From Pirellulaceae bacterium (GTDB taxonomy: Bacteria; Planctomycetota; Planctomycetia; Pirellulales; Pirellulaceae): 64,000 nucleotides of DNA. Shown here one piece after another: positions 46,108 through 54,621 of the stretch. A program made the translations under genes and the position numbers. The stretch spans positions 1-64,000 of the forward strand of contig JAQWSU010000054.1 in the NCBI GenBank assembly GCA_029243025.1, read 5' to 3'. The notes beneath the pieces are model-generated. The model did no database searches. It was given only the letters and a program-made list of their open reading frames with translations, and had not been told where the DNA came from. The stretch's first letter is position 1. Each line of letters starts with the position of its first letter.

Positions 46108-49100
46108 TCAATCTTCGGCTGGCGTCACGATCATCTCGCCGTTCATGACTTTCCAATGGCCAGGAAAGGTGCAGAGATAGGGATACCGACCTGGTTTCTT
46201 CGGAGCGCGAAAATAGATCGTAAACTTTTCTTTCGGCAAAACGATGTCCGTATAGGCCAATACATCGTCTGTCGGTGGGACATAGTGTCGCAGTGCAGCC
46301 TCCGGATCAGCGATTAGCAGATTGGCGCGCTTTCCAACTCGCTCCAGTGCGTTAACTTCGACGAGTACCCAGTTATGTGGCACAACATCAGGATTCGACA
46401 GCGTCAGGGCTAGGGGTTCGCCGGCTTGGACACGGATGGATTTTGTGGCATAGGAAAGGTCACTACCGATATCGATTGTAAGCGGGCGAGCGTGATCGAG
46501 TTTCTTAAGGTGCGGATTCTTAATACTACGCGTTGCCATTGCCAGATCGGCTACTATCGGGTGCGGATGAATTGGTTTGTGAACCGGCTTGTAATTTGGC
46601 AAGTGGGTGAACGGTTGGTCGAGTTGGTGCACGGTCAGGAAGAGATCATGAAACACATCTGGGGCCGATTGCAGTTGCAGGTGCAGTTGGTTAACCGGTT
46701 GCAGATGAGGAATCTGTAGAAAAAGTGTACGGCGGTCGGCAAGCACATGGGTTGCTTTGATCGGCAACGTGTCATGGCCACGAAGGCCGTGGTGATGTGT
46801 TGAGAATTCTGGAGATCCGTAAGCGGGACCATATCGATAGTTCCAGCATTGGGCAAAATGGTTGTCTGACTCGAGGGCCGTTGCCTTATCGATCGGTGCG
46901 GAAAACGTAACGGCTATACCATTTTCGTGGGCGCGAAAGCCGATGGGTAGTTGAGTCTCGGTACCCGTATATCGGACGCGTTGAAAACAACCATCTTCGG
47001 ATGTAAACGAGACCCAGCCCTGCATCCCACTCACATAAAGCTGGCCATCGGTGGAGCTGAATCGACCACGATGGGATCCAGAAAGAAACTCACCGGGTAA
47101 TGGCACGACTGCGCCTTGAAGTTGTTCACCAACTTTGTCACGTAGGATGAGGAAATGTGAGCCCATTCCAAAAGAGAAATGTAGCAGTTGCCCAGCAAGG
47201 GGGCCCCAGCGATCGCTGGATACATACGTTTGTCCGCCGCTGGAATTGTCGATTCCGCGCGGAAGGTAAACCAGCGGTAGATCAGGAACTCGCCCCTCGA
47301 TTGGACCTCGATAGCCGAAATGCGGTGTTGGTTGAGAGGCCCTGGAAGCATCGGGCCGCACGGCACAGATCATCGATGCAGGCGTCCATTCACCCTCGGA
47401 ACAGGGCACAGTCACAGTTCCATCTGGAAGCAAGCCCAAGCCATCTGGATTGCGGAAGCCCGTGGCCACGACCTCGGCCTGGTCTCCATCGGGCGAGATC
47501 TTTACCAGTCCTTGATTGCTGGAGGCTGTGTAGAAGTTTCCCTCAACGTCGCGTTCCAGTCCGCAGATGAAATCATGGCCAGCGTTTGATATCTGATAGG
47601 CATTGCTGAAACACTCGTAGAAGTCTGCCTCGCCGTCCTTGTTGAGGTCGTGTAACCGAGTGATTTGATCTCTTCCCAGCACGAAGATGCCATCCTTGTC
47701 TACGACGATTCCTAACGCTTGATGGAGTCCCGCTGCGAACCGTCGCCACTTGGCCTTTCGCGACGGGTACTGAAAACCGGTGACGTGCCAGACATCCCCT
47801 TGCATCGTGCAAACCAATGCTGATCCATCTGGCAGGAAGTCGTGTCCTCCGCAAAAGAGCAACGCGTTCCAGGGGTTTTCAATTGGCAAGCCAATCGTGT
47901 CGATTGCATAGGGGTTGCCGCTGCCAAGTCTGATCGCCGTTTCGAACTCTTCTGGCCATTGACTCGGTGCATTCTCTCGCAAGTGCCGAAGCGGATGCTC
48001 GTTAACCTCTGCCACGATGTGAGAAAATTTACCGTCTGTGACTCCGGGAACGTCTAGCAGTTCCCGTTTTCCGATCCGATAGGCAAATGCCACGCGATTG
48101 CCATGTCGATAGAAACCATGGTATTTAAACGGCGGACGAATTTGCGATTTTTCTTTGAGGTGTGGGACAGCTTGTCCTGACATTTCCAAGCCGTTCAGGA
48201 ACCCATGTCGAAACGTCGAGAACTTCACAAAGTCGCCTTTCCAGACAGCCTCGTATGACAGTGTTTCCGGGTTGAAACAGGTCGAAAGCCCGATCGCATC
48301 ATCCAGTTTGACACAAATACCACGCGAGACGGTTGCACCGTTTCCGCGAAACACACCGGCTTGGATTGATCCGAGTTGGGTATGATTCCAATCGTTGCTG
48401 GCCCAGGTTTCTTCGTCCTGATTTCCCCAGTGACCGAGTTCGCCGCCGTCCAGTCCGGGGAACTCTGCCAGCAGCGGTGGAGTGACCGGCAACCTGCGGA
48501 AATAATCGGCCTGTTTGCTGTAAAAGTCGAACAATCGGTTGCGATTCACGTGGTGTTGCCAGTTGGGTCGTTGTTCGGCACGAATCGGTCGTCGTTCTAA
48601 CGGAAATGTGGCCGGTGGTCTCCGGTGAGCTTGAGCATGGAGCATCAGCATTTCCCTTTCGTCGTCGGGAATGCCGCTCGCCGTGCCAAGCGATAAAATG
48701 AACGCCAATAAATCGGCTACTTGCTGTTCTGTCATCGCAGCCGTGAGATTGTTGGGCATCAAAGTGCCAACTTCCTGTTGTGCTTCGATCGAATCGAGCT
48801 CGAATACTTGATCCCCTGACTTGGATTTGCTCGGATTACGGAGTACCAGTTGACGTTCATCTTTGCTGACGATGTAACCCTGATGTGATTTTCCGGAATC
48901 ATCAATAATCAGATGAGTAACGTACTCCGGTTTGACTTGTCGTTTTGGCCAGATAATCGACTCGACGATTTCTTCTGGTTTGCGTTCCGCGGCAATTTTT
49001 GTCAACGCTGGACCAACCTTGCCCCCATGACTTTGAATCTGGTGGCAAGATAGACAAGCTGACTTGTCAGAAGTGAACACCAACAGTCCACGATGCGGAT

Positions 49101-49272
49101 CACCGAACTGCCTTGCACGTTCAAGCATTTGAGCGACGAGTTGAGCAGAAAACTCCAGTTGGTCAGTCGATGGTGGGGTAGGGGCGGCCTGTTGCGCGCT
49201 GGCTAACGCAAGAGGGATGGTCATTGCGAGCAGCAGAGCGAGGCGGAATTGTTTATTAAAGAGGCAGTACAT
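46108..49272 (-). CDS. secreted haem c / DUF6797-like / beta-propeller / cupredoxin fusion protein
   Basis: This is a 1054-residue protein from ATG 49272, with AAGGTG upstream (GTG 49284 would add four residues). The signal peptide ends near LALASAQQ. An N-terminal planctomycete haem domain has CLSCH (about residues 73-77) and ends at LMPNNLTAAMTEQQVADLL. A DUF6797-like domain follows (about 220-380; HWGNQDEETWASNDWNHTQ). A propeller spans about 430-720 (FICGLERDVEGNFYTASSNQ, ATGFRNPDGLGLLPDG). The last 120 residues form a cupredoxin with a complete type 1 copper site: His in VVPHNWVLVEV, and Cys, His and Met in YLCTFPGHWKVMNGEM. It probably moves electrons from a substrate to copper and haem. 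It is the intact member of copy B. Confidence 0.87.
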   Translation of the reverse strand: MYCLFNKQFRLALLLAMTIPLALASAQQAAPTPPSTDQLEFSAQLVAQMLERARQFGDPHRGLLVFTSDKSACLSCHQIQSHGGKVGPALTKIAAERKPEEIVESIIWPKRQVKPEYVTHLIIDDSGKSHQGYIVSKDERQLVLRNPSKSKSGDQVFELDSIEAQQEVGTLMPNNLTAAMTEQQVADLLAFILSLGTASGIPDDEREMLMLHAQAHRRPPATFPLERRPIRAEQRPNWQHHVNRNRLFDFYSKQADYFRRLPVTPPLLAEFPGLDGGELGHWGNQDEETWASNDWNHTQLGSIQAGVFRGNGATVSRGICVKLDDAIGLSTCFNPETLSYEAVWKGDFVKFSTFRHGFLNGLEMSGQAVPHLKEKSQIRPPFKYHGFYRHGNRVAFAYRIGKRELLDVPGVTDGKFSHIVAEVNEHPLRHLRENAPSQWPEEFETAIRLGSGNPYAIDTIGLPIENPWNALLFCGGHDFLPDGSALVCTMQGDVWHVTGFQYPSRKAKWRRFAAGLHQALGIVVDKDGIFVLGRDQITRLHDLNKDGEADFYECFSNAYQISNAGHDFICGLERDVEGNFYTASSNQGLVKISPDGDQAEVVATGFRNPDGLGLLPDGTVTVPCSEGEWTPASMICAVRPDASRASQPTPHFGYRGPIEGRVPDLPLVYLPRGIDNSSGGQTYVSSDRWGPLAGQLLHFSFGMGSHFLILRDKVGEQLQGAVVPLPGEFLSGSHRGRFSSTDGQLYVSGMQGWVSFTSEDGCFQRVRYTGTETQLPIGFRAHENGIAVTFSAPIDKATALESDNHFAQCWNYRYGPAYGSPEFSTHHHGLRGHDTLPIKATHVLADRRTLFLQIPHLQPVNQLHLQLQSAPDVFHDLFLTVHQLDQPFTHLPNYKPVHKPIHPHPIVADLAMATRSIKNPHLKKLDHARPLTIDIGSDLSYATKSIRVQAGEPLALTLSNPDVVPHNWVLVEVNALERVGKRANLLIADPEAALRHYVPPTDDVLAYTDIVLPKEKFTIYFRAPKKPGRYPYLCTFPGHWKVMNGEMIVTPAED

Positions 49273-49457
49273 TCTAAGAAACACCTTTTACATCGTTGTC
49301 CACGAGTGATGTGATTACGACCGATGTTTATTCCAGAAGACCGTCGCATACTGTGGAACTTCAAGGGTGTCGACGACATCCGGTTCGTCCAACAACTTTG
49401 TCAGCATCCAACAAGTCCAGACTAGCAAATCGATCCGAATCGTGTCAAATTGTTGGG

Positions 49458-49985
49458 ATGTCTCAATTGCTCGATGAGACAAAGCGCAAGCATGTCATGG
49501 TGAAAGGTGAAACTCAAGGAATCGGTTTGGCAATCGCTCGCGGTTTTGCACAAGCCGGTTGGACGGTTACTGTTGCGGGGATCGGGCGTGAGTTGGAACA
49601 TCAGCCAACCGAAAGTTTATCCTTTGTTGACTTAGATGTTATCGATTCAACTGCGGTTGACTCGTTGCTGGAGCAGACCGATTCGTAAGACGCACTTGTA
49701 AACGCAGCTGCGGTGATTGCGAGAAACGACGAATTCGATATCGAGATGTCCGAGCAACTGGTGCTATGTGAATGTTACTGGTGCTATGTGAATGTCCAAG
49801 GCGGTGCGTGACAAACGGTCAGTCAACAGCGGTTCCATTATCAATCTTGCCTCCATGTTAAGTTTTTTGGGAGGTGGCTTAATCCCCGCGTTCTTGGCTT
49901 CCAAGGGGTGGTAATGTGCAATTGACGAAGTCACTTGCCATTGCTCGGGCCAGCTCGGAATTCGCGTTAATGCAGTCGCCGTTTG
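49458..49985 (+). pseudogene. SDR, decayed copy B
   Basis: It begins MSQLLDETKRKHVMVKGETQ, matching the intact SDR at 42316. TTA of copy A is TAA here at 49686-49688, giving a stop after DSLLEQTDS. Further damage includes a 20-bp tandem duplication at 49757-49796, loss of register near YSASK (FLASKG remains), and deletion of about 60 C-terminal codons, since the sequence jumps from the GIRVNAIAP equivalent straight to the post-stop flank. It cannot make an SDR. Confidence 0.9.
49757..49796. repeat. 20-bp tandem duplication inside the SDR pseudogene
   Basis: ACTGGTGCTATGTGAATGTT is followed directly by the same sequence ending in C. The intact copy has a single version reading AATCTTACTGGTGCGATG, so the duplication arose after the copies diverged. 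Confidence 0.85.
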
Positions 49986-50030
49986 ACGAGCGACGAAAAC
50001 TTACAATTACCTGACGGGAGCTGTCGCGTT

Positions 50031-50555
50031 ATGACCAATGAACACGATATTAACGACCAAGCACTCATGCCTTACCAATTGCCAATGCCGGTCGACGCCC
50101 AGACTGAAATCGTCGTCAAAGGAGCAATACCTGATGATGAGCCCGTTTGGGTTCCACAGGCCGAGAACGTCTGGTTTCGACCGCTGTGCTTAAATATTTC
50201 CAATGGTTATTGGGTTAATCTGTTGCGAGTCACGAAATCTGGTGTTCTTAGCCGTCACCGCCACCCCGTCCACGGTTTTGTGATCAAGGGACGTTGGCGC
50301 TATCTGGAACACGATTGAATTGCGGACCAAGGTTCTTACGTCTACGAACCGCTCGGCGAAACCCATACGTTAGTTGTGCCGGACGATGTTAAGAAGATGA
50401 TTACGCTGTTTCAAGTCAACGGAGAGATGCATCACGTCGATCCCTGGGGTAAACAGTTTGGATATGAAGATGTCTTCACCAAAATTGACATGTGCCGCAG
50501 CCACTACAATAACGCCGGCCTAGGGGCGGCGTTTGTTGACCAATTAATTCGCTAA
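50031..50555 (+). pseudogene. cupin dioxygenase (2,4'-dihydroxyacetophenone dioxygenase-like), one in-frame stop
   Basis: A 174-codon frame from ATG 50031 (GGGAG about ten bases upstream) to TAA 50553 is intact except for TGA at 50316-50318. The cupin signature is clear: VWVPQAENVWFRPLCLNISN, LSRHRHPVHGFVIKGRWRYL with the His metal ligands, then GSYVYEPLGETHTLVVPDD. In relatives the residue after RYLEHD is usually Trp, so TGG to TGA by one base change fits. The family cleaves carbon-carbon bonds of hydroxyketones with non-haem iron. The truncated frame (95 residues) would lack the final metal-binding strand. It could be a very recent pseudogene, a readthrough case or a sequencing error. Confidence 0.8.
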
Positions 50556-50601
50556 CGGACAAGATTGGACAAAAGCTCTCAAGGAAGTCTTACCCGACTT
50601 G

Positions 50602-51831
50602 TCAACATCTTTGAATGGATTTCCTCAGGCGAGCGTGGAAGACGCAAAATCCTAAGCACAAAAGCACGATGCTGTTTGGCTCGGGAACGGCCGCCGCGGG
50701 TCCGCGAGGCCCCATTTCGAACCCGCCACCTGCAAATGCCGTCACGAGGTCACCCGTATTGAATTCGCTGTCACCGTTGAAATCACCTTCGGCCCAGGTC
50801 GAATTACGAGCCTCCGGGTCCTCGTATTCACCTGCCGAAAATACGGCGACCAAATCGCTCGTGTTGAACAGGCCGTCTAGGTTCGCATCACCAAAGTAGG
50901 TGTTTTTGAGCTGTTCAACCCAAACCTGTCGGTCGGCAGCATCGACGCGACTGTCATCGTTTAGATCAAAGCGTGGCTCATTTGAACCGTTGCGCGCCAC
51001 CGTTGAAAGTTCATCGATGTCGGCGGCATCCAGGTTGCCATCCCCATTAAAGTCACCTGGCACACCCGCCCCGGGGGTTGCCGGTGCGAAGATTCCGTAC
51101 TTGCCATCGATAATATCTCCAGCATCTTCTTCGGCATTGACGCCATCACGTCCTGGCGAGATCATCCGATGCCAACCGAGTGTCTCCGGTGACACGACTT
51201 CGCCCGGGGCAAGAGGCGTCGGAGTTCCCTCGAAATCCTCTTTCCAGACTTCCACGCCTTCCTCCAGGACACGGATATTATCGTAAAAGACCCGGCCGAA
51301 AACCTCACCGTCCGGCGGCCATGCATAATTGCTGAGTAGGATTGTCAGTTTTTCGCCAACGCATTCGTTTTCGACGCAGACATCGCCCTCGAGTGGCGTG
51401 ATGTAGGTTGCACGGTTCGTGACCCACTCGCCGTCATCTGGAGTGTTGTCCCATGACGGTGCGTATCCCGTAAACGACTGAACAATGTGACCATAGCTGT
51501 CGCCGCCAATCTCATCCGCCGTCGACCAAAACTGAATGCTTTGGTCTGCCAACGTTTCCCCGACTCCGTTGCCAATGGCTGCTTCGATTACGTATTCCGT
51601 GTCTTCCTTCATGACGACATCCGTAACGATGCCGACGAATACATTCGGATTAGGCTCTTGTTCGGTGACCCCGAAATCGTCCAAGAATAGAGCCTGGTTT
51701 CCACCTGCTGGTTCGGCAAATGGATTCTCCTGATCGAAGACCGGGACGGTGTACTCTTGTGCCGAAGTGGTGTCCGTCCAGGCAAGTGAAAAAGCAGCTA
51801 ACGCGATTGTGAAAATTACCCGACATTTCAT
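50602..51831 (-). CDS. secreted protein with dockerin-like EF-hand repeats and PEP-CTERM
   Basis: This is a 409-residue protein from ATG 51831 (GTG 51840 is also possible). The signal peptide is CRVIFTIALAAFSLAWTD. Residues about 25-255 form a strand-rich extracellular domain of the HPL/carbohydrate-binding type (NVFVGIVTDVVMKEDTEYVI, IGNGVGETLADQSIQFWS, ITPLEGDV, VFYDNIRVLEEG), which was not assigned to a family. Four EF-hand loops follow (DFNGDGNLD, DLNDDSRVD, DANLDGLFN, DFNGDSEFN). It ends with AVPEPNSIVLLCLGFCVF and basic residues, a PEP-CTERM signal. The tail is nearly interchangeable with that of the 520-1698 protein. Confidence 0.75.
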   Translation of the reverse strand: MKCRVIFTIALAAFSLAWTDTTSAQEYTVPVFDQENPFAEPAGGNQALFLDDFGVTEQEPNPNVFVGIVTDVVMKEDTEYVIEAAIGNGVGETLADQSIQFWSTADEIGGDSYGHIVQSFTGYAPSWDNTPDDGEWVTNRATYITPLEGDVCVENECVGEKLTILLSNYAWPPDGEVFGRVFYDNIRVLEEGVEVWKEDFEGTPTPLAPGEVVSPETLGWHRMISPGRDGVNAEEDAGDIIDGKYGIFAPATPGAGVPGDFNGDGNLDAADIDELSTVARNGSNEPRFDLNDDSRVDAADRQVWVEQLKNTYFGDANLDGLFNTSDLVAVFSAGEYEDPEARNSTWAEGDFNGDSEFNTGDLVTAFAGGGFEMGPRGPAAAVPEPNSIVLLCLGFCVFHARLRKSIQRC

Positions 51832-51935
51832 GACTTTCACCCCAACACATGGAATAGAACGAACCGACCAAGACGAAAAGGCACTCGTTGCTTTTGATTT
51901 TGTTCTAGGCAGGAGGCTGAGTTACTGAACTAATC

Positions 51936-51965
51936 GAACGTCTGTTTCTGGAACGTCTGTTTCTG
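51936..51965. repeat. 15-bp perfect tandem duplication
   Basis: GAACGTCTGTTTCTG occurs twice in direct succession in the gap between two minus-strand genes. Confidence 0.85.
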
Positions 51966-52014
51966 TTGGTTTTCAGCCTAGCGAGGTTGAGCGGCTTTGC
52001 AACTTATTTAGAGA

Positions 52015-54600
52015 TTATTTATTGATGTACGGTTGTTTGCGTTCGTATAATTTCAATCGCCGTCGCATTTGTTTAGTGATTAGGCTGGCTGGTCGCGTCG
52101 AATCAATGTGGATGGCGTTCTTTGCGGACAACACGGCTCGTTCAAATTGCCCTGTTGCGGCATACGCTGCAGCCAGGGTGTCTAAGACTATAGAGTTTTT
52201 GTGGTCCGATAAACTCGCTGCCTGTTCAGCCAGCATGAGCGCTCGTTCGGGATCGCGTTGTTGTGCATCGGGATGTGTGGCGAGAATCCAGGCCGTGGAA
52301 CGAATGACCGGAACCCAATTAGGTTTTAGGTCGATGGTACGATCATACTGTTTAAGGGCCAACTCGAACTTGCCTTGGGAGGCGAGAACTGAACCGAGCC
52401 GAAAGTGAGCCTGCGCATTTTCAGGGTTTAGTTGGGTCGCTTGTTTTAACTGACTAACCGCGTCCTCCAGTTGGCCGTTCAAGGCGAACGCAATTCCCAA
52501 ATTCAACCGGCTGTTGTCACTGCTCGGATTGAGTTCTACTGCCGTGCGGAAATGTTTGACAGCGGGAACGAATTGTTTTCGGTCCATGAGTGCCATGGCG
52601 AGATTCTGGTGAGCCTCTGCATACTGAGGGCGAAGCCGAACGGCTTCTCGTGCGTGCTTTAGAGCCTGCTCATGTAGCCCCTGTAGGCGAAGCACTACAC
52701 CAAGATTGTTGTGAGCTTCGGCAAACTCTGGATTGGCCTTTATCGTCCGTTGGTAATGCTGCATCGCTTCTTCACGTTTGCCTTGCGAAACCAGTGCATT
52801 TGCCAGTTGGTAATTAGCGACATCATTTTCAGGTTGAATATTTAGTGCAGCACGCAGGTGTTCTAGTGCCTGGATCACGTTGCCAGTACCGATCAGGATC
52901 GGTGCAATATTAAGGTGTGCATCTGCAAATTTCGGATTGGCTCGTAAAGCCTGGCGGTAATGTTGCAGTGCCTGGTTCGTCTTTTTTTGACTTGCTAAAA
53001 TATTGCCCAAGTTGTTATGTGCTTTGGCATGCTGTGGGTGGACTTCAATTGCCTTCCGTAAGTAGACCGTGGCCTGTTCCAGTTTGTTTTTCTTGATCAG
53101 CGCCAGGCCAAGGTTGTAGTTTGAACTGGCGTTGTCAGGGCTCGTGTTCAGCAGCTTACGATATTGCAAGATTGCGTCGTCCAAGTCGCCGCGATTCATT
53201 AGGTTGTTTCCCAAGCGTGTGAATAGCCGAGGAAGATACGGGTCGTCAGTCATTCGCAGTCGATGCTCGGTAGCATATTTGATGGCATCGTCCAGATAAC
53301 CACCGTCCGCAAGCTGAAGACAGAATCCCAAGTGCCAAAACATATTGGGGGGCTCGTGCCATGTGCCCTGAAATGGTAAGGCTTGGCCGGTCAACCGAAA
53401 TCGTTCGAGAGGAAGCTTGTTGACGTCTGCCACGATTCGATCGACCGTCACAGGTCCTTTGTACACCGCAGCCAATTCACCGGAAGCATCAAGTAACACG
53501 CTGGTGGGAACCGGTAAGGGTTGATTTGGCAAGAACAAGTGATCGTGCACCATTTGCAACTTGTCGACCAGTTCCGATGTTGCCATTCCCGTCCGGAATG
53601 GAAGCTTCATTTGTTGGAGTAATGCTTGGGCCGTTTCCATGTCAGAGTTTTTATCCGAGGAGAGGTCATCAACGGAAAGGGCCAGAACCTCAACCCCTGC
53701 GTTGCTTAATCTTTGTGAGTTATTCTTCAATGAATTCAGCTCATGAAGACATGGCTGACACCAGCTGGCCCAAAGATTCACCAAGAGTGGCTTCCCATGG
53801 TGGTTTGCCAAAGATTGGGTGTCACCCGTGAGGGTGCGGTATGCCATTTCTGGCAATGGCACTCGCGAGCAAAGTAGCACGTTCACACGGTCCGTGGGCT
53901 TGATGGCTTCCGTTTTTGAGGCGGCGAGTTTCAGCTCTCGTGTCGGTGGATTCCGAAGTTCGGCACGGCCGCTTCCCTGGATGATTCGATAGCGCCGATC
54001 TGCAGATAAGTTTGTAAACTCCTCGGTATTTCCTCCCGGCCAATGAACAACCAGTTTCACGACGTGTTGAGAACTACCGAGACCGAAATGTAACCATTTA
54101 CTTGATTGAGCCAAAAATCCTTCTCCGGCGCGCAACGTCCGAACGAAGGTGGATGGTTGATGCTGAACTACTGATGTGGTTTCCGAGCTAGGTTCTTCGA
54201 TTTCGGCGTTCCGAACAGTCAGCACGACCCTTGCTCCGATCGCATCTCGATTGCAACTGACTCCCCTCAGTCGCACCGTTAGAAAGTGATTCTTGGACGG
54301 GATGTCATTGCGGAGAATTCTCAGGCGAGGGGAGGTGCGGTTGGCAAGCCATATGTCCAAATCACCGTCTTGGTCCCAATCCACCACTCCAACAGCCCGA
54401 CCATCGTCGAGGAAATCAAATCCGGCTGCGGATGAAATATTGGCGAATGAGCCCTGCCGCAGATTCAAGAATGCGCAGTTGCGTTCGTAGCCGCTCCATG
54501 AAACTCCGCGTTGTGCCAGCTCGTCCAAACGTTCTGAGGCCATGGTGAAATTTTCCGGCAAGTCGCCCCCACGCGGTGTTTCGACCGGTGATTGCGACAC
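52015..54600 (-). CDS. C-terminal half of a CRTAC1-like protein: FG-GAP end, ASPIC/UnbV, TlpA-like thioredoxin, TPR repeats
   Basis: This is an 861-residue frame starting at GTG 54600, in the same frame as the upstream ORF and separated from it only by one TGA. Order: an FG-GAP repeat (DWDQDGDLDIWLANRT), the ASPIC/UnbV domain (HFLTVRLRGVSCNRDAIGAR, LVVHWPGGNTEEFTNL), a thioredoxin-like domain (about 245-395) with the redox motif WASWCQPCLHELN, and about ten TPR units (about 430-830; recurring NLGxxLxxxGxxxxAxxHYxxA). It has no signal of its own. If made as a separate protein it would be cytoplasmic and probably non-functional; homologues carry these parts in one chain with the preceding ORF. 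Confidence 0.8.
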   Translation of the reverse strand: MSQSPVETPRGGDLPENFTMASERLDELAQRGVSWSGYERNCAFLNLRQGSFANISSAAGFDFLDDGRAVGVVDWDQDGDLDIWLANRTSPRLRILRNDIPSKNHFLTVRLRGVSCNRDAIGARVVLTVRNAEIEEPSSETTSVVQHQPSTFVRTLRAGEGFLAQSSKWLHFGLGSSQHVVKLVVHWPGGNTEEFTNLSADRRYRIIQGSGRAELRNPPTRELKLAASKTEAIKPTDRVNVLLCSRVPLPEMAYRTLTGDTQSLANHHGKPLLVNLWASWCQPCLHELNSLKNNSQRLSNAGVEVLALSVDDLSSDKNSDMETAQALLQQMKLPFRTGMATSELVDKLQMVHDHLFLPNQPLPVPTSVLLDASGELAAVYKGPVTVDRIVADVNKLPLERFRLTGQALPFQGTWHEPPNMFWHLGFCLQLADGGYLDDAIKYATEHRLRMTDDPYLPRLFTRLGNNLMNRGDLDDAILQYRKLLNTSPDNASSNYNLGLALIKKNKLEQATVYLRKAIEVHPQHAKAHNNLGNILASQKKTNQALQHYRQALRANPKFADAHLNIAPILIGTGNVIQALEHLRAALNIQPENDVANYQLANALVSQGKREEAMQHYQRTIKANPEFAEAHNNLGVVLRLQGLHEQALKHAREAVRLRPQYAEAHQNLAMALMDRKQFVPAVKHFRTAVELNPSSDNSRLNLGIAFALNGQLEDAVSQLKQATQLNPENAQAHFRLGSVLASQGKFELALKQYDRTIDLKPNWVPVIRSTAWILATHPDAQQRDPERALMLAEQAASLSDHKNSIVLDTLAAAYAATGQFERAVLSAKNAIHIDSTRPASLITKQMRRRLKLYERKQPYINK

Positions 54601-54621
54601 GACCTGCCGCCAAAAGAAACT

